A stretch of 10,754 bases of DNA. It comes from Ignavibacteriales bacterium. Its GTDB lineage: Bacteria; Bacteroidota; Ignavibacteria; Ignavibacteriales; Ignavibacteriaceae. The translations under genes were made by a program, and so were the position numbers. Each line of letters starts with the position of its first letter. Position 1 is the first letter of the stretch. The stretch spans positions 1 through 10,754 of the forward strand of contig DAIEML010000064.1 of NCBI GenBank assembly GCA_027349615.1. Direction: 5' to 3'. Under the pieces are notes generated by a model, which worked only from the letters and a program-made list of their open reading frames with translations, was not told the DNA's origin and did not search any database. Below are positions 1 through 6,831 of the stretch, piece after piece.

Positions 1-36
1 TATTAATTTTATTGTCAATTTCTATTTATTGTTAAA

Positions 37-68
37 TTTGATTATAATTCTTTGTATGGCTATATTTT
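37..68 (+). promoter_or_regulatory. Candidate promoter for the yceD-rpmF-fab operon
   Basis: TTTG at 37-40 is followed after 20 bases by TATATTTT at 61-68. This matches 7 of 8 positions of the Bacteroidota-type -7 element TAnnTTTG, with the usual TTTG at about -33. The same bases also read as a sigma70-like pair: TTGATT at 38-43, a 17-base spacer, and TATATT at 61-66. Either reading puts the transcript start near position 73, leaving a leader of about 30 bases before yceD. A second TATAAT at 43-48 has no good -35 partner at normal spacing. The background is very AT-rich, so chance matches are likely. Confidence 0.4.
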
Positions 69-103
69 CAATCGCTTTTTTGCTCTTTTTGTGAGATGCT
101 GCT

Positions 104-610
104 ATGAAAATTAAAATTTCTAACCTAAAAGACGGCATTCATAATTTTAGTTTTGAAGAACCGATTGGAAAAATTGGATTAGAAAAACCGTTCATTGGAA
201 ATATTTTAGTAGAAGTTGATTTGAATAAAATTCACAATCAAATTGTTTTAAATGCTCAACTTAACATGAATATGAATTTTGATTGTGATAGATGTAATAA
301 AAATGTTAATTCAACCTTTAATACTAATTATAAAATGGTTTATTTGATTGGAACCGAACCGGAAGATTCAGAATCAATTAACCTGACATATCTTCCTGCT
401 GATGCAGATAAGATTGTTCTTGATAATGATGTGAGAGATTTTTCTTTACTAACAATACCGATGAAAAAACTTTGCAAAGAAGATTGCAAAGGTTTATGCC
501 CAAAATGTGGTAAAGATTTAAATAATGGAGATTGCGGCTGTAATCATGAAAAAGTTGATGACAGATGGCTTCCATTAATGGAATTAAAAAATAAATTAAA
601 TAATAATTAA
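104..610 (+). CDS. yceD: YceD family protein (DUF177), zinc-finger type
   Basis: A 168-residue cytosolic protein of the DUF177/YceD family, whose gene very often lies directly before rpmF. The family is linked to 23S rRNA accumulation or ribosome assembly; its biochemical role is not settled. A beta-rich N-terminal part leads to a cysteine pair CDRC at residues 61-64. A second cluster follows: C124, C128, C132, C135, C144 and C146, in the pattern CxxxCxGLCPxCG...CxC. The family's usual C-terminal DDRW-L segment is at 152-156. Eight cysteines suggest bound zinc, which is inferred. No signal peptide or membrane segment is visible. The ATG is preceded by only a weak GTGAG at 91-95. It is the first gene of the cluster, 11 bases before rpmF. 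Confidence 0.88.
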   Translation: MKIKISNLKDGIHNFSFEEPIGKIGLEKPFIGNILVEVDLNKIHNQIVLNAQLNMNMNFDCDRCNKNVNSTFNTNYKMVYLIGTEPEDSESINLTYLPADADKIVLDNDVRDFSLLTIPMKKLCKEDCKGLCPKCGKDLNNGDCGCNHEKVDDRWLPLMELKNKLNNN

Positions 611-621
611 CAGGACAAATA

Positions 622-801
622 ATGCCAAATCCCAAACGTAGATGGTCAAAAAGTAGAAGAGATAAACGAAGAACACATTATAAAGCTACCGTTCCAGCTT
701 TGGGCACTTGTTCAAATTGCGGTGAAATGAAATTATCCCATCGCGCTTGCCCTTCTTGCGGATACTATAATGAACGTTCAATGTTTATTCCTAAAAGCTA
801 A
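622..801 (+). CDS. rpmF: 50S ribosomal protein L32
   Basis: A 59-residue protein of the large ribosomal subunit, normal length for bL32. It begins [17 protein letters not shown], the classic basic N-terminus of the family, followed by RTHYKA and a zinc ribbon made of C30-x2-C33 and C43-x2-C46. This is the cysteine-containing (C+) form, which binds zinc; a C- paralogue used under zinc starvation may exist elsewhere in the genome. AGGA at 612-615 lies 6 bases before the ATG, a good ribosome binding site. The yceD-rpmF-plsX order is one of the most conserved in bacteria and supports the call. Its small size makes it easy to miss. Confidence 0.97.
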   Translation: MPNPKRRWSKSRRDKRRTHYKATVPALGTCSNCGEMKLSHRACPSCGYYNERSMFIPKS

Positions 802-822
802 TTAAAGATTTAAATCCTACTA

Positions 823-1854
823 ATGAACAATTCTGATTCTAAATCAAGATGCAGAATAGTTATTGATGCAATGGGGGGTGATTACGCCCCTCAAAATGCA
901 GTTGTCGGAGCAATTCAAGCTTTTAATGAAAATGGAAATTTCGATTTGTATTTAGTTGGGAAGACATCTGAAATCCAAAATGTAATTTCCTCTAATAACC
1001 TTTCTTTTAATCAAGAAAACATTATTAATGCTGATGAAGTAATTGAAATGGGTGATCAACCTACTGCGGCACTTAAATCTAAACCAAATTCTTCAATCGT
1101 AGTTGGTGCAAAGCTAGTAAAAGATAAAAAAGCAGATGCATTTGTAAGCGCTGGTAATACCGGTGCAATGATGGCTGCTTCAACTTTAATAATTGGTAGA
1201 ATTCCTGGCGTTGGTAGACCAACAATCGGTCAAGCAATGCCGAATCAAACCGGAATTTCTACATTATTTGATGTTGGTGCAAGTGTTGATTCCAAACCAA
1301 AACATTTATTAGAATATGCTTTGATGGGAACAATATTTACTAAAGAGATTTATGGAATAGAAAATCCAAAAGTCGGTATTTTAAGTGTTGGAGAAGAAGA
1401 ATCAAAAGGAAATGAGGTAACATTAGCTGCTGCAGAATTAATTAGAAAAACAAATCTTAATTTTGTCGGCAATGTAGAAGGTAGAGATATTTTGAGAGGA
1501 ACAGTTAATGTTGTAGTATGTGATGGATTTGTTGGTAATATACTTATAAAATTTGGTGAAAGTGTGCTGGACTTTTTGAAATTTAAATTTAGAGATTACG
1601 CAAGCAAAGGAGTCATAAATAAATTAAAAATTGCATTAGTTAGAAACAGCATGCGGGAAATATTAAAGGACTTTGATTATCAAGAATACGGCGGAGTTCC
1701 TTTATTAGGTGTAAATGGAATTAGCATTATTGGACATGGTTCCAGTACACCAAAAGCAATTAAGAATATGGTCCTTCGTGCATATGAAATGCATGAGAAA
1801 AATCTAGTACAGAAAATTGAAAATTCAATCAAACAATATTCAAATTTAAATTAA
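823..1854 (+). CDS. plsX: Phosphate acyltransferase PlsX
   Basis: Acyl-ACP:phosphate acyltransferase, which makes acyl-phosphate for the PlsY step of phosphatidic acid synthesis; it is a peripheral protein at the inner face of the membrane. The 343 residues fit the family. Visible motifs in order are IDAMGGDYAP at 14-23, SAGNTGA at 109-115, GRP at 131-133, DVGA at 150-153, VCDGFVGN at 232-239, GGVPLLGVNG at 290-299 and HGSS at 305-308. The Met chosen lies 13 residues before the IDAMGGD strand. There is no clear Shine-Dalgarno in the 21-base gap after rpmF, so the start could be a few codons off, although no better one is visible. fabH follows after 12 bases. Confidence 0.96.
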   Translation: MNNSDSKSRCRIVIDAMGGDYAPQNAVVGAIQAFNENGNFDLYLVGKTSEIQNVISSNNLSFNQENIINADEVIEMGDQPTAALKSKPNSSIVVGAKLVKDKKADAFVSAGNTGAMMAASTLIIGRIPGVGRPTIGQAMPNQTGISTLFDVGASVDSKPKHLLEYALMGTIFTKEIYGIENPKVGILSVGEEESKGNEVTLAAAELIRKTNLNFVGNVEGRDILRGTVNVVVCDGFVGNILIKFGESVLDFLKFKFRDYASKGVINKLKIALVRNSMREILKDFDYQEYGGVPLLGVNGISIIGHGSSTPKAIKNMVLRAYEMHEKNLVQKIENSIKQYSNLN

Positions 1855-1866
1855 GTCGGAATTATA

Positions 1867-2868
1867 ATGAACGATAAGAAAATAAATGCGGTTATTACTG
1901 GTGTAGGAATGTATGTCCCAGATAGAGTTTATGATAATGCTTATTTCGAAAAAATTGTCGATACAAGCGACGAATGGATAAGATCAAGAACCGGTATTAG
2001 AGAAAGAAGAATTTTAGAAAACGGCGCAACAAGTTTTCTTGCAACAAAAGCAGCAGAAGACTTATTGAAAACTAAAAAAATTTCTGCCGATGAGATTGAT
2101 GCAATAATTGTTGCAACCGTAACGCCAGACATGTTCTTCCCTGCAACTGCTTGTTTAGTTCAAGATAATATTGGTGCTAAAAATGCTTGGGGCTTTGATC
2201 TTTCAGCAGCTTGTTCAGGATTTTTGTTTGCCTTTCAAACCGGCTGCTCACTTATTGAATCAGGCAGATACAAAAAAGTAATGGTTATCGGCGCTGATAA
2301 AATGAGTTCTATTGTCGATTATAAGGATAGAAATAATTGCATTTTATTCGGTGATGCTGGTGCAGCAGTTTTACTTGAACCTTCACTAGATAAAAATTTT
2401 GGTTTGCAAGATTCATTATTAAAAATCGATGGTTCCGGCAAAGAAGCTTTATATATGAAAGGCGGTGGAAGCTTAAATCCACCGAGTCATGAAACTGTAA
2501 ATCAGAATATGCACGTTTTATATCAAGATGGCAAAGCTGTTTTTAAAGTTGCGGTAAAAGGAATGGCAGACATTTCTTATGAGATAATGCAAAAAAATAA
2601 TCTTACTTCAGATGATATTGCTTATTTAGTTCCTCATCAAGCTAATTTAAGAATTATTGATGCAACAGCTGAACGAATGGGAATAAATAGAGAAAAGGTA
2701 ATGATAAATATTGATAAATACGGCAACACAACTGCTGCAACTATTCCATTGTGCTTAGTTGAATATTACAGAGATGGAAAAATTAAACGTGGAGATAAAT
2801 TAATCCTTTCTGCATTTGGAGCTGGTTTTACTTGGGGTGCAATTTATTTCGTTTGGAGCATGGATTAA
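1867..2868 (+). CDS. fabH: Beta-ketoacyl-ACP synthase III
   Basis: Starts fatty acid chains by condensing a short acyl-CoA with malonyl-ACP in the cytosol. The 333 residues match the family. The Cys-His-Asn catalytic triad is complete: C116 in DLSAACSGFLFA, H257 in VPHQAN, and N287 in YGNTTAATIP. The family N-terminus ITGVGMYVPDR (10-20), the DTSDEWI-RTGI segment (32-44) and the C-terminal GAGFTWG (318-324) are all present. Whether the primer is acetyl-CoA or a branched acyl-CoA cannot be read from the sequence. Only a weak GGA precedes the ATG. A 63-base gap separates it from fabD, the longest gap in the first half of the cluster. Confidence 0.96.
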   Translation: MNDKKINAVITGVGMYVPDRVYDNAYFEKIVDTSDEWIRSRTGIRERRILENGATSFLATKAAEDLLKTKKISADEIDAIIVATVTPDMFFPATACLVQDNIGAKNAWGFDLSAACSGFLFAFQTGCSLIESGRYKKVMVIGADKMSSIVDYKDRNNCILFGDAGAAVLLEPSLDKNFGLQDSLLKIDGSGKEALYMKGGGSLNPPSHETVNQNMHVLYQDGKAVFKVAVKGMADISYEIMQKNNLTSDDIAYLVPHQANLRIIDATAERMGINREKVMINIDKYGNTTAATIPLCLVEYYRDGKIKRGDKLILSAFGAGFTWGAIYFVWSMD

Positions 2869-2931
2869 GTTTAAAATTATTTTTATTGTCTTTTAAATTT
2901 ATTTTGTTGAAATAAAGAGAAAAATTAAAAA

Positions 2932-3843
2932 TTGAAAAAAGCATTTTTGTTCCCTGGTCAAGGTTCCCAATATGTAGGAATGGCTCAAGATTTATTTGAG
3001 AATTCTGTTGAAGCCAAAGAAATGATTAAGACCGCTGATGATGCATTAGGAATTAATTTATCTTACATAATGTTTAATGGCCCAGAAGAACAATTAAAGC
3101 AAACTGAATTTACACAGCCAGCAATATTTTTACACAGCGCTGTTTTAGCAAATATAATTAGAACTTTGAGTGTTGACGCTGCTGCCGGTCATTCATTAGG
3201 CGAATATTCTGCTCTGATTTCTGCAAATGCAATTCAATTTTATGATGCAGTAAAATTAGTTAGAGCAAGAGGCAAAGCAATGCAGCAAGCCGGAATAGAT
3301 AATCCAGGAACAATGGCTGCAATTATCGGATTATCTCCGGAAAAAGTATCGCAATGCTGTGCTGAAGCTTCGTTTGTTGGAATTTCTCAATGTGCAAATT
3401 TTAATTCACCAGGACAAATTGTAATTTCAGGTTCAATTGAAGGTGTAAAAAAAACAATGGAAATTTGTAAAGCTAACGGCGCGAAATTAGTGAAGGAACT
3501 TGTTGTCAGTGGTGCGTTCCATTCTCCTTTAATGGAATCTGCAAAAAAAAGTTTATCGGACGAATTAAATCAAACTCACTTTTATGATGCTCGTTTTCCT
3601 GTTTATGCAAACGTTTCTGCTTTACCTGTTACGGATAAAAACGAAATAAAAAAATTATTGTTTGATCAGCTTACTTCACCGGTGCGTTGGGAAGAAACAA
3701 TTACCAATATGATTAAAGATGGAATTGATGAATTTTATGAAGTTGGGCCGGGTAAAGTTCTTCAAGGACTTGTGAAGAGAATAAATCCCGATGTTAAATG
3801 TTTTTCTATTGATAAATATTCGGATGTGGAGAAGTACTTGTAA
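2932..3843 (+). CDS. fabD: Malonyl-CoA:ACP transacylase, TTG start
   Basis: Transfers malonyl from CoA to ACP, giving the extender unit for FabH and FabF. The 303 residues match the family. Visible features are GQGSQ at 9-13 (oxyanion hole), the nucleophile S88 in GHSLGEYSA, R113 in VRARGKAMQ (malonate carboxylate binding), the catalytic H197 in GAFHSPLM, and Q246 in QLTSPVRW. The start is TTG: an in-frame stop at 2926-2928 excludes anything further upstream, and the next Met (residue 17) would remove the GQGSQ motif. The purine run AAAGAG at 2914-2919 is 12 bases from the start, far for a Shine-Dalgarno. The stop overlaps the next gene's ATG by one base (TAATG). Confidence 0.96.
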   Translation: MKKAFLFPGQGSQYVGMAQDLFENSVEAKEMIKTADDALGINLSYIMFNGPEEQLKQTEFTQPAIFLHSAVLANIIRTLSVDAAAGHSLGEYSALISANAIQFYDAVKLVRARGKAMQQAGIDNPGTMAAIIGLSPEKVSQCCAEASFVGISQCANFNSPGQIVISGSIEGVKKTMEICKANGAKLVKELVVSGAFHSPLMESAKKSLSDELNQTHFYDARFPVYANVSALPVTDKNEIKKLLFDQLTSPVRWEETITNMIKDGIDEFYEVGPGKVLQGLVKRINPDVKCFSIDKYSDVEKYL

Positions 3844-4457
3844 TGACTCAAAAATTTTCTAAAAAGATAAATGGAATTTTCATTGATCCGATTATTTTTA
3901 CATTTAGTTTCCATTGCAAATGCAGCGGTGAATGCTGCTGGTACGGCGTTTATACAGATTTGAAAGAACATAATTTAATCTTAAGTATAAAAGAAAAAAT
4001 TATTCCGATAATGGATGCAACTCAAACGATTGATGTTGAAAAATGGTTTGAAGCTCCGGAAAAAGATGAAGATTTTGAATCTGGGGTTGCAGTTGGTACT
4101 GAACTATTTAATAATAAATGTACTTTCTTAGATAAAAATGGTCTATGCTCTCTTCAGAAATTAGCAAATAATGAAGGTGGGCATAAGTGGAAGTATAAAC
4201 CTCTTTATTGTATATTGTTTCCGCTGACGATTTTTGAAGGTGCGCTTACCATAGATGACGAGCATATTGACAGGCTGAAAACTTGTAATAAAAATCCAAT
4301 GGCAACAACAACAATTTATGAAGCATGCAAAGAAGAGCTAAAATATTTTTTAGGCGAAAAAGGATTTTCCGAATTGGAAGAATATAAGAAAGAATATCTG
4401 AATTCTTTAGGAAATCAAAATAACATTAGTGCTAATAACTCTAGAGAGGTAGCATGA
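3843..4457 (+). CDS. Cysteine-rich DUF3109/YkgJ-like protein, putative Zn/Fe binding
   Basis: A 204-residue soluble protein of unknown function. The cysteines are C25 and C27, then CC at 31-32 (CxCSGECC), C93 and C102 in a CTFLD-NGLCSL segment, C123 in KPLYCILFPL, C148, and C162. The C-G-CC start, the middle C...C pair and the KP..C.L(Y/F)P block resemble DUF3109 and the wider CxxCxxCC (YkgJ) families, which are annotated as putative zinc- or iron-chelating. The match is from memory of those patterns, not a search. The C-terminal 40 residues are charged and unassigned. No signal peptide or membrane segment is seen. It overlaps fabD by 1 base (TAATG) and fabG by 4 (ATGA), so translation is probably coupled on both sides. 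A role in fatty acid synthesis is inferred from position only. Confidence 0.78.
   Translation: MTQKFSKKINGIFIDPIIFTFSFHCKCSGECCWYGVYTDLKEHNLILSIKEKIIPIMDATQTIDVEKWFEAPEKDEDFESGVAVGTELFNNKCTFLDKNGLCSLQKLANNEGGHKWKYKPLYCILFPLTIFEGALTIDDEHIDRLKTCNKNPMATTTIYEACKEELKYFLGEKGFSELEEYKKEYLNSLGNQNNISANNSREVA
4445..4450 (+). promoter_or_regulatory. Ribosome binding site of fabG
   Basis: AGAGGT lies 3-4 bases before the fabG ATG at 4454, inside the last codons of the cysteine-rich gene. It is one of the best Shine-Dalgarno matches in the window. It confirms the fabG start and so the 4-base ATGA overlap. Confidence 0.7.
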
Positions 4458-5197
4458 ATCTTAAAAACAAAAAAGCAATTGTAACCGGCGGTTCTAGAGG
4501 AATTGGAAAAGCAGTTGTATTGCATCTTGCTTCAAAGGGATGCGATGTTGTTTTTACATTTAATAGTTCTGTTGAAGCTGCAAAAAGTGTTGAAGCTGAA
4601 TCTGAAAAATTTGGAGTTAAAATTTTCGGAATACAAGCCGATGCATCAAAATATTCTGAAGCTGAAAAAACGATAAATTTTACTTTGGAAAAGTTAAGCG
4701 GTTTAGATATTTTAGTGAATAATGCTGGAATTACTAAAGATAATCTTTTAATTAGAATGAGTGAGAAAGATTTTGATGATGTTGTTTCGGCAAATCTGAA
4801 AAGTGTTTTTAATTATACCAAAGCTTCTTTGAAACAAATGATAAGTCAGCGATATGGAAGAATTATAAATATTTCTTCTGTGGTTGCAATAACTGGAAAT
4901 CCCGGTCAGGCAAATTATGTCGCATCCAAATCTGGAGTAATTGGATTTACAAAATCCACTGCAAAAGAATTAGCTTCAAGAAATATAACAGTTAATGCCG
5001 TCGCTCCAGGTTATGTATCGACTGATATGACAGATAAATTGAATGATAAACAGAAAGAAGCAATAATTAATTTAATTCCATTAAAAAGAATCGGAACTCC
5101 TGAGGATATAGCAAAAGTTGTATCCTTTTTGGCTTCTGATCAGGCTGATTATCTAACCGGACAGGTTATTTCAGTCGATGGTGGAATGGCAATGTGA
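4454..5197 (+). CDS. fabG: 3-oxoacyl-ACP reductase
   Basis: NADPH-dependent reduction of 3-ketoacyl-ACP to 3-hydroxyacyl-ACP, the first reduction of each elongation round. It is a classical short-chain dehydrogenase of 247 residues, the standard FabG length. The cofactor motif TGGSRGIG is at 11-18 and NNAG at 89-92. The catalytic tetrad is N114, S142 (in NISSVV), Y155 and K159 (in GQANYVASKSG). The C-terminus TGQVISVDGGMAM is typical of FabG rather than of other dehydrogenases. The location beside acpP and fabF removes most of the ambiguity of this large family. It starts within the preceding gene and ends 48 bases before acpP. Confidence 0.96.
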   Translation: MNLKNKKAIVTGGSRGIGKAVVLHLASKGCDVVFTFNSSVEAAKSVEAESEKFGVKIFGIQADASKYSEAEKTINFTLEKLSGLDILVNNAGITKDNLLIRMSEKDFDDVVSANLKSVFNYTKASLKQMISQRYGRIINISSVVAITGNPGQANYVASKSGVIGFTKSTAKELASRNITVNAVAPGYVSTDMTDKLNDKQKEAIINLIPLKRIGTPEDIAKVVSFLASDQADYLTGQVISVDGGMAM

Positions 5198-5234
5198 ACT
5201 TAATTTAATTCATTAATCCTTTATAATTAACAAT

Positions 5235-5239
5235 AGGAG
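5235..5239 (+). promoter_or_regulatory. Strong ribosome binding site of acpP
   Basis: AGGAG with a 6-base spacer to the ATG at 5246 is the most canonical Shine-Dalgarno in the window. It fits the high protein output expected for acyl carrier protein in a genome region where several other genes have no recognisable site. Confidence 0.75.
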
Positions 5240-5245
5240 AATAAT

Positions 5246-5479
5246 ATGGACGTTGAAGCAAAAGTAAAAGAAATAATTATTGATAAACTTGGTGTTGAAG
5301 AATCTCAAATTACACCAGAAGCTTCTTTTACTAATGATTTAGGTGCAGACTCACTAGACATAGTAGAATTAGTCATGGGTTTTGAAAGTGCTTTCCAAAT
5401 TTCAATCCCTGATGAAGATGCTGAAAAAATTGGAACAGTTGGAGATGCAGTTAAATATCTAAAAGAAAAAATAGGTTAG
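5246..5479 (+). CDS. acpP: Acyl carrier protein
   Basis: The carrier that holds growing acyl chains on a 4'-phosphopantetheine arm and partners with FabD, FabH, FabG, FabF and PlsX. It has 77 residues and is acidic, with the attachment site S36 in [17 protein letters not shown] (31-47), the conserved DSL motif and helix II. The rest fits the four-helix fold: a [11 protein letters not shown] helix I, an IPDEDAEKI segment at 54-62 and [12 protein letters not shown] at 65-76. The start is fixed by the strong AGGAG site. The 48-base gap before the gene shows no convincing promoter. A hairpin lies just after its stop. Confidence 0.98.
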   Translation: MDVEAKVKEIIIDKLGVEESQITPEASFTNDLGADSLDIVELVMGFESAFQISIPDEDAEKIGTVGDAVKYLKEKIG

Positions 5480-5488
5480 GAATTTTGG

Positions 5489-5512
5489 AGTCGAGAATAT
5501 AAATTCTCGACT
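5489..5512 (+). other. Hairpin between acpP and fabF
   Basis: AGTCGAGAAT (5489-5498) and ATTCTCGACT (5503-5512) are perfect inverted repeats of 10 bases around a 4-base ATAA loop. Two G-U pairs and one further pair could extend the stem. It begins 9 bases after the acpP stop. The downstream bases are T-rich but broken up (TTTACATTCCTTATTTTAC), not a clean U-run. It could therefore be a partial terminator or attenuator, a 3'-end stabiliser for acpP mRNA, or a processing site. Confidence 0.6.
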
Positions 5513-5581
5513 TTACATTCCTTATTTTACACTCCTATACAATTCTATGATAAACATAAAAATTTTTATTCGGAGTGAATT

Positions 5582-6829
5582 ATGAAAAAGAGGAGAGTAG
5601 TTGTTACGGGAATTGGTGCAATTACTCCTATCGGAATTGGTATTCAAGAGTTTTGGAACGGCTTGATGAAAGGTGAAAATGGAGTCGGCCCAATTACAAA
5701 ATTTGATGCAACCAATTTTGAAACTCAATTTGCCGCTGAAGTAAAAGACTTTGATCCGGAAAATTTTTTTGATAAGAAATCAATCAAAAGAATGGATCCA
5801 TTTACTCAATACTCTCTTGCTTCGGCTGATATGGCAATTAACGATTCCAAAATAAATCTGGATAAAGAAGATAAAGATAAATTCGGTGTAATTTTTGGAA
5901 GCGGAATTGGAGGAATGGTTACTAATCAGCAGCAGCATTGGAATTATTTCGAATCAAAAAACCCAAGAGTTATTAGTCCTTTCTTCGTTACAATGATGAT
6001 ATCTGACATTGCAGCAGGTCAGATTTCAATTAAATATAATTTGAAAGGACCAAATTATGCCACTACTTCAGCTTGCGCAACGTCGTCGCATTCTATTGCT
6101 GATGCATTTATATTAATTCAACGCGGCAGCGCTGATTTAATGTTATGTGGAGGTTCTGAAGCTGCAATTACAGAAATGGCCATTGGCGGATTCAATGCAA
6201 TGAAAGCATTGTCACGTTGGAATGATCGTTATCTTGAAGCATCTCGCCCCTTCGATAAAGATAGAAATGGCTTTGTTATGGGTGAAGGTGCGGGTGCATT
6301 AGTTTTAGAAGAATACGAGCATGCACATTCACGAGGTGCAAATATTTATTGTGAACTTGCAGGAGTTGGACTCACCGGCGACGCTTACCATATAACTGCT
6401 CCAGCTCCAGGCGGTGAAGGAGCTGTTCGTTCAATGAAAGAAGCAATTAGAGACGCCGAGATTAGTTACAAAGATTTGGATTACATTAATGCTCATGGAA
6501 CCTCAACTCCTTATAATGATGTTAATGAAACCAATGCTATTAAAACCGTATTTAATAGTCATGCATATGATTTGATTGTAAGTTCAACTAAGTCTATGAC
6601 CGGGCATCTTCTTGGTGCGGCCGGCGGAATAGAAGCAATTGCAACTGTATTATCGATTAAAAATAATTGTGCTCCTCCAACAATAAATCTCACTAATCCG
6701 GATCCTGAATGCGATTTGAATTACAGCCCACTAAAACCAACTCCCAAAATAATTAACACTGCGATAAGCAATACATTTGGATTCGGTGGACATAATGCTT
6801 CTCTTTTGTTTAAAAAGTTTGAGGAATAA
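5582..6829 (+). CDS. fabF: Beta-ketoacyl-ACP synthase II
   Basis: Elongates acyl-ACP by condensation with malonyl-ACP. The 415 residues match FabF (E. coli has 413). The Cys-His-His active site is complete: C165 in TTSACATSSH, H305 in NAHGTSTP, and H342 in TGHLLGAAGG, with the conserved K337 in SSTKSMTGH. The N-terminus RRVVVTGIGAITPIG and the C-terminal GFGG loop at 400-403 are typical. FabF and FabB are hard to separate by motif alone; length and the acpP-fabF-rnc order favour FabF. GGAG at 5572-5575 gives a good ribosome binding site 6 bases before the ATG. The 102-base gap from acpP includes a hairpin, so acpP and fabF may be expressed at different levels. Confidence 0.96.
   Translation: MKKRRVVVTGIGAITPIGIGIQEFWNGLMKGENGVGPITKFDATNFETQFAAEVKDFDPENFFDKKSIKRMDPFTQYSLASADMAINDSKINLDKEDKDKFGVIFGSGIGGMVTNQQQHWNYFESKNPRVISPFFVTMMISDIAAGQISIKYNLKGPNYATTSACATSSHSIADAFILIQRGSADLMLCGGSEAAITEMAIGGFNAMKALSRWNDRYLEASRPFDKDRNGFVMGEGAGALVLEEYEHAHSRGANIYCELAGVGLTGDAYHITAPAPGGEGAVRSMKEAIRDAEISYKDLDYINAHGTSTPYNDVNETNAIKTVFNSHAYDLIVSSTKSMTGHLLGAAGGIEAIATVLSIKNNCAPPTINLTNPDPECDLNYSPLKPTPKIINTAISNTFGFGGHNASLLFKKFEE
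6821..6825 (+). promoter_or_regulatory. Ribosome binding site supporting the rnc TTG start
   Basis: GAGGA, formed by the last sense codons of fabF, lies 6 bases before the TTG at 6832. This spacing is ideal and is the main reason to accept the non-ATG start. Confidence 0.65.
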
Positions 6830-6831
6830 GC

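Noticed and set aside
2898..2916. Inverted repeat TTTATTT...AAATAAA between fabH and fabD
   Set aside because: The stem is 7 pairs of A-T only in an AT-rich spacer, expected by chance, with no U-run following.
2869..2931. Internal promoter before fabD
   Set aside because: TATTTTG at 2900-2906 resembles the Bacteroidota -7 element but is one base short, and no TTTG or TTGACA-like element lies at the right distance.
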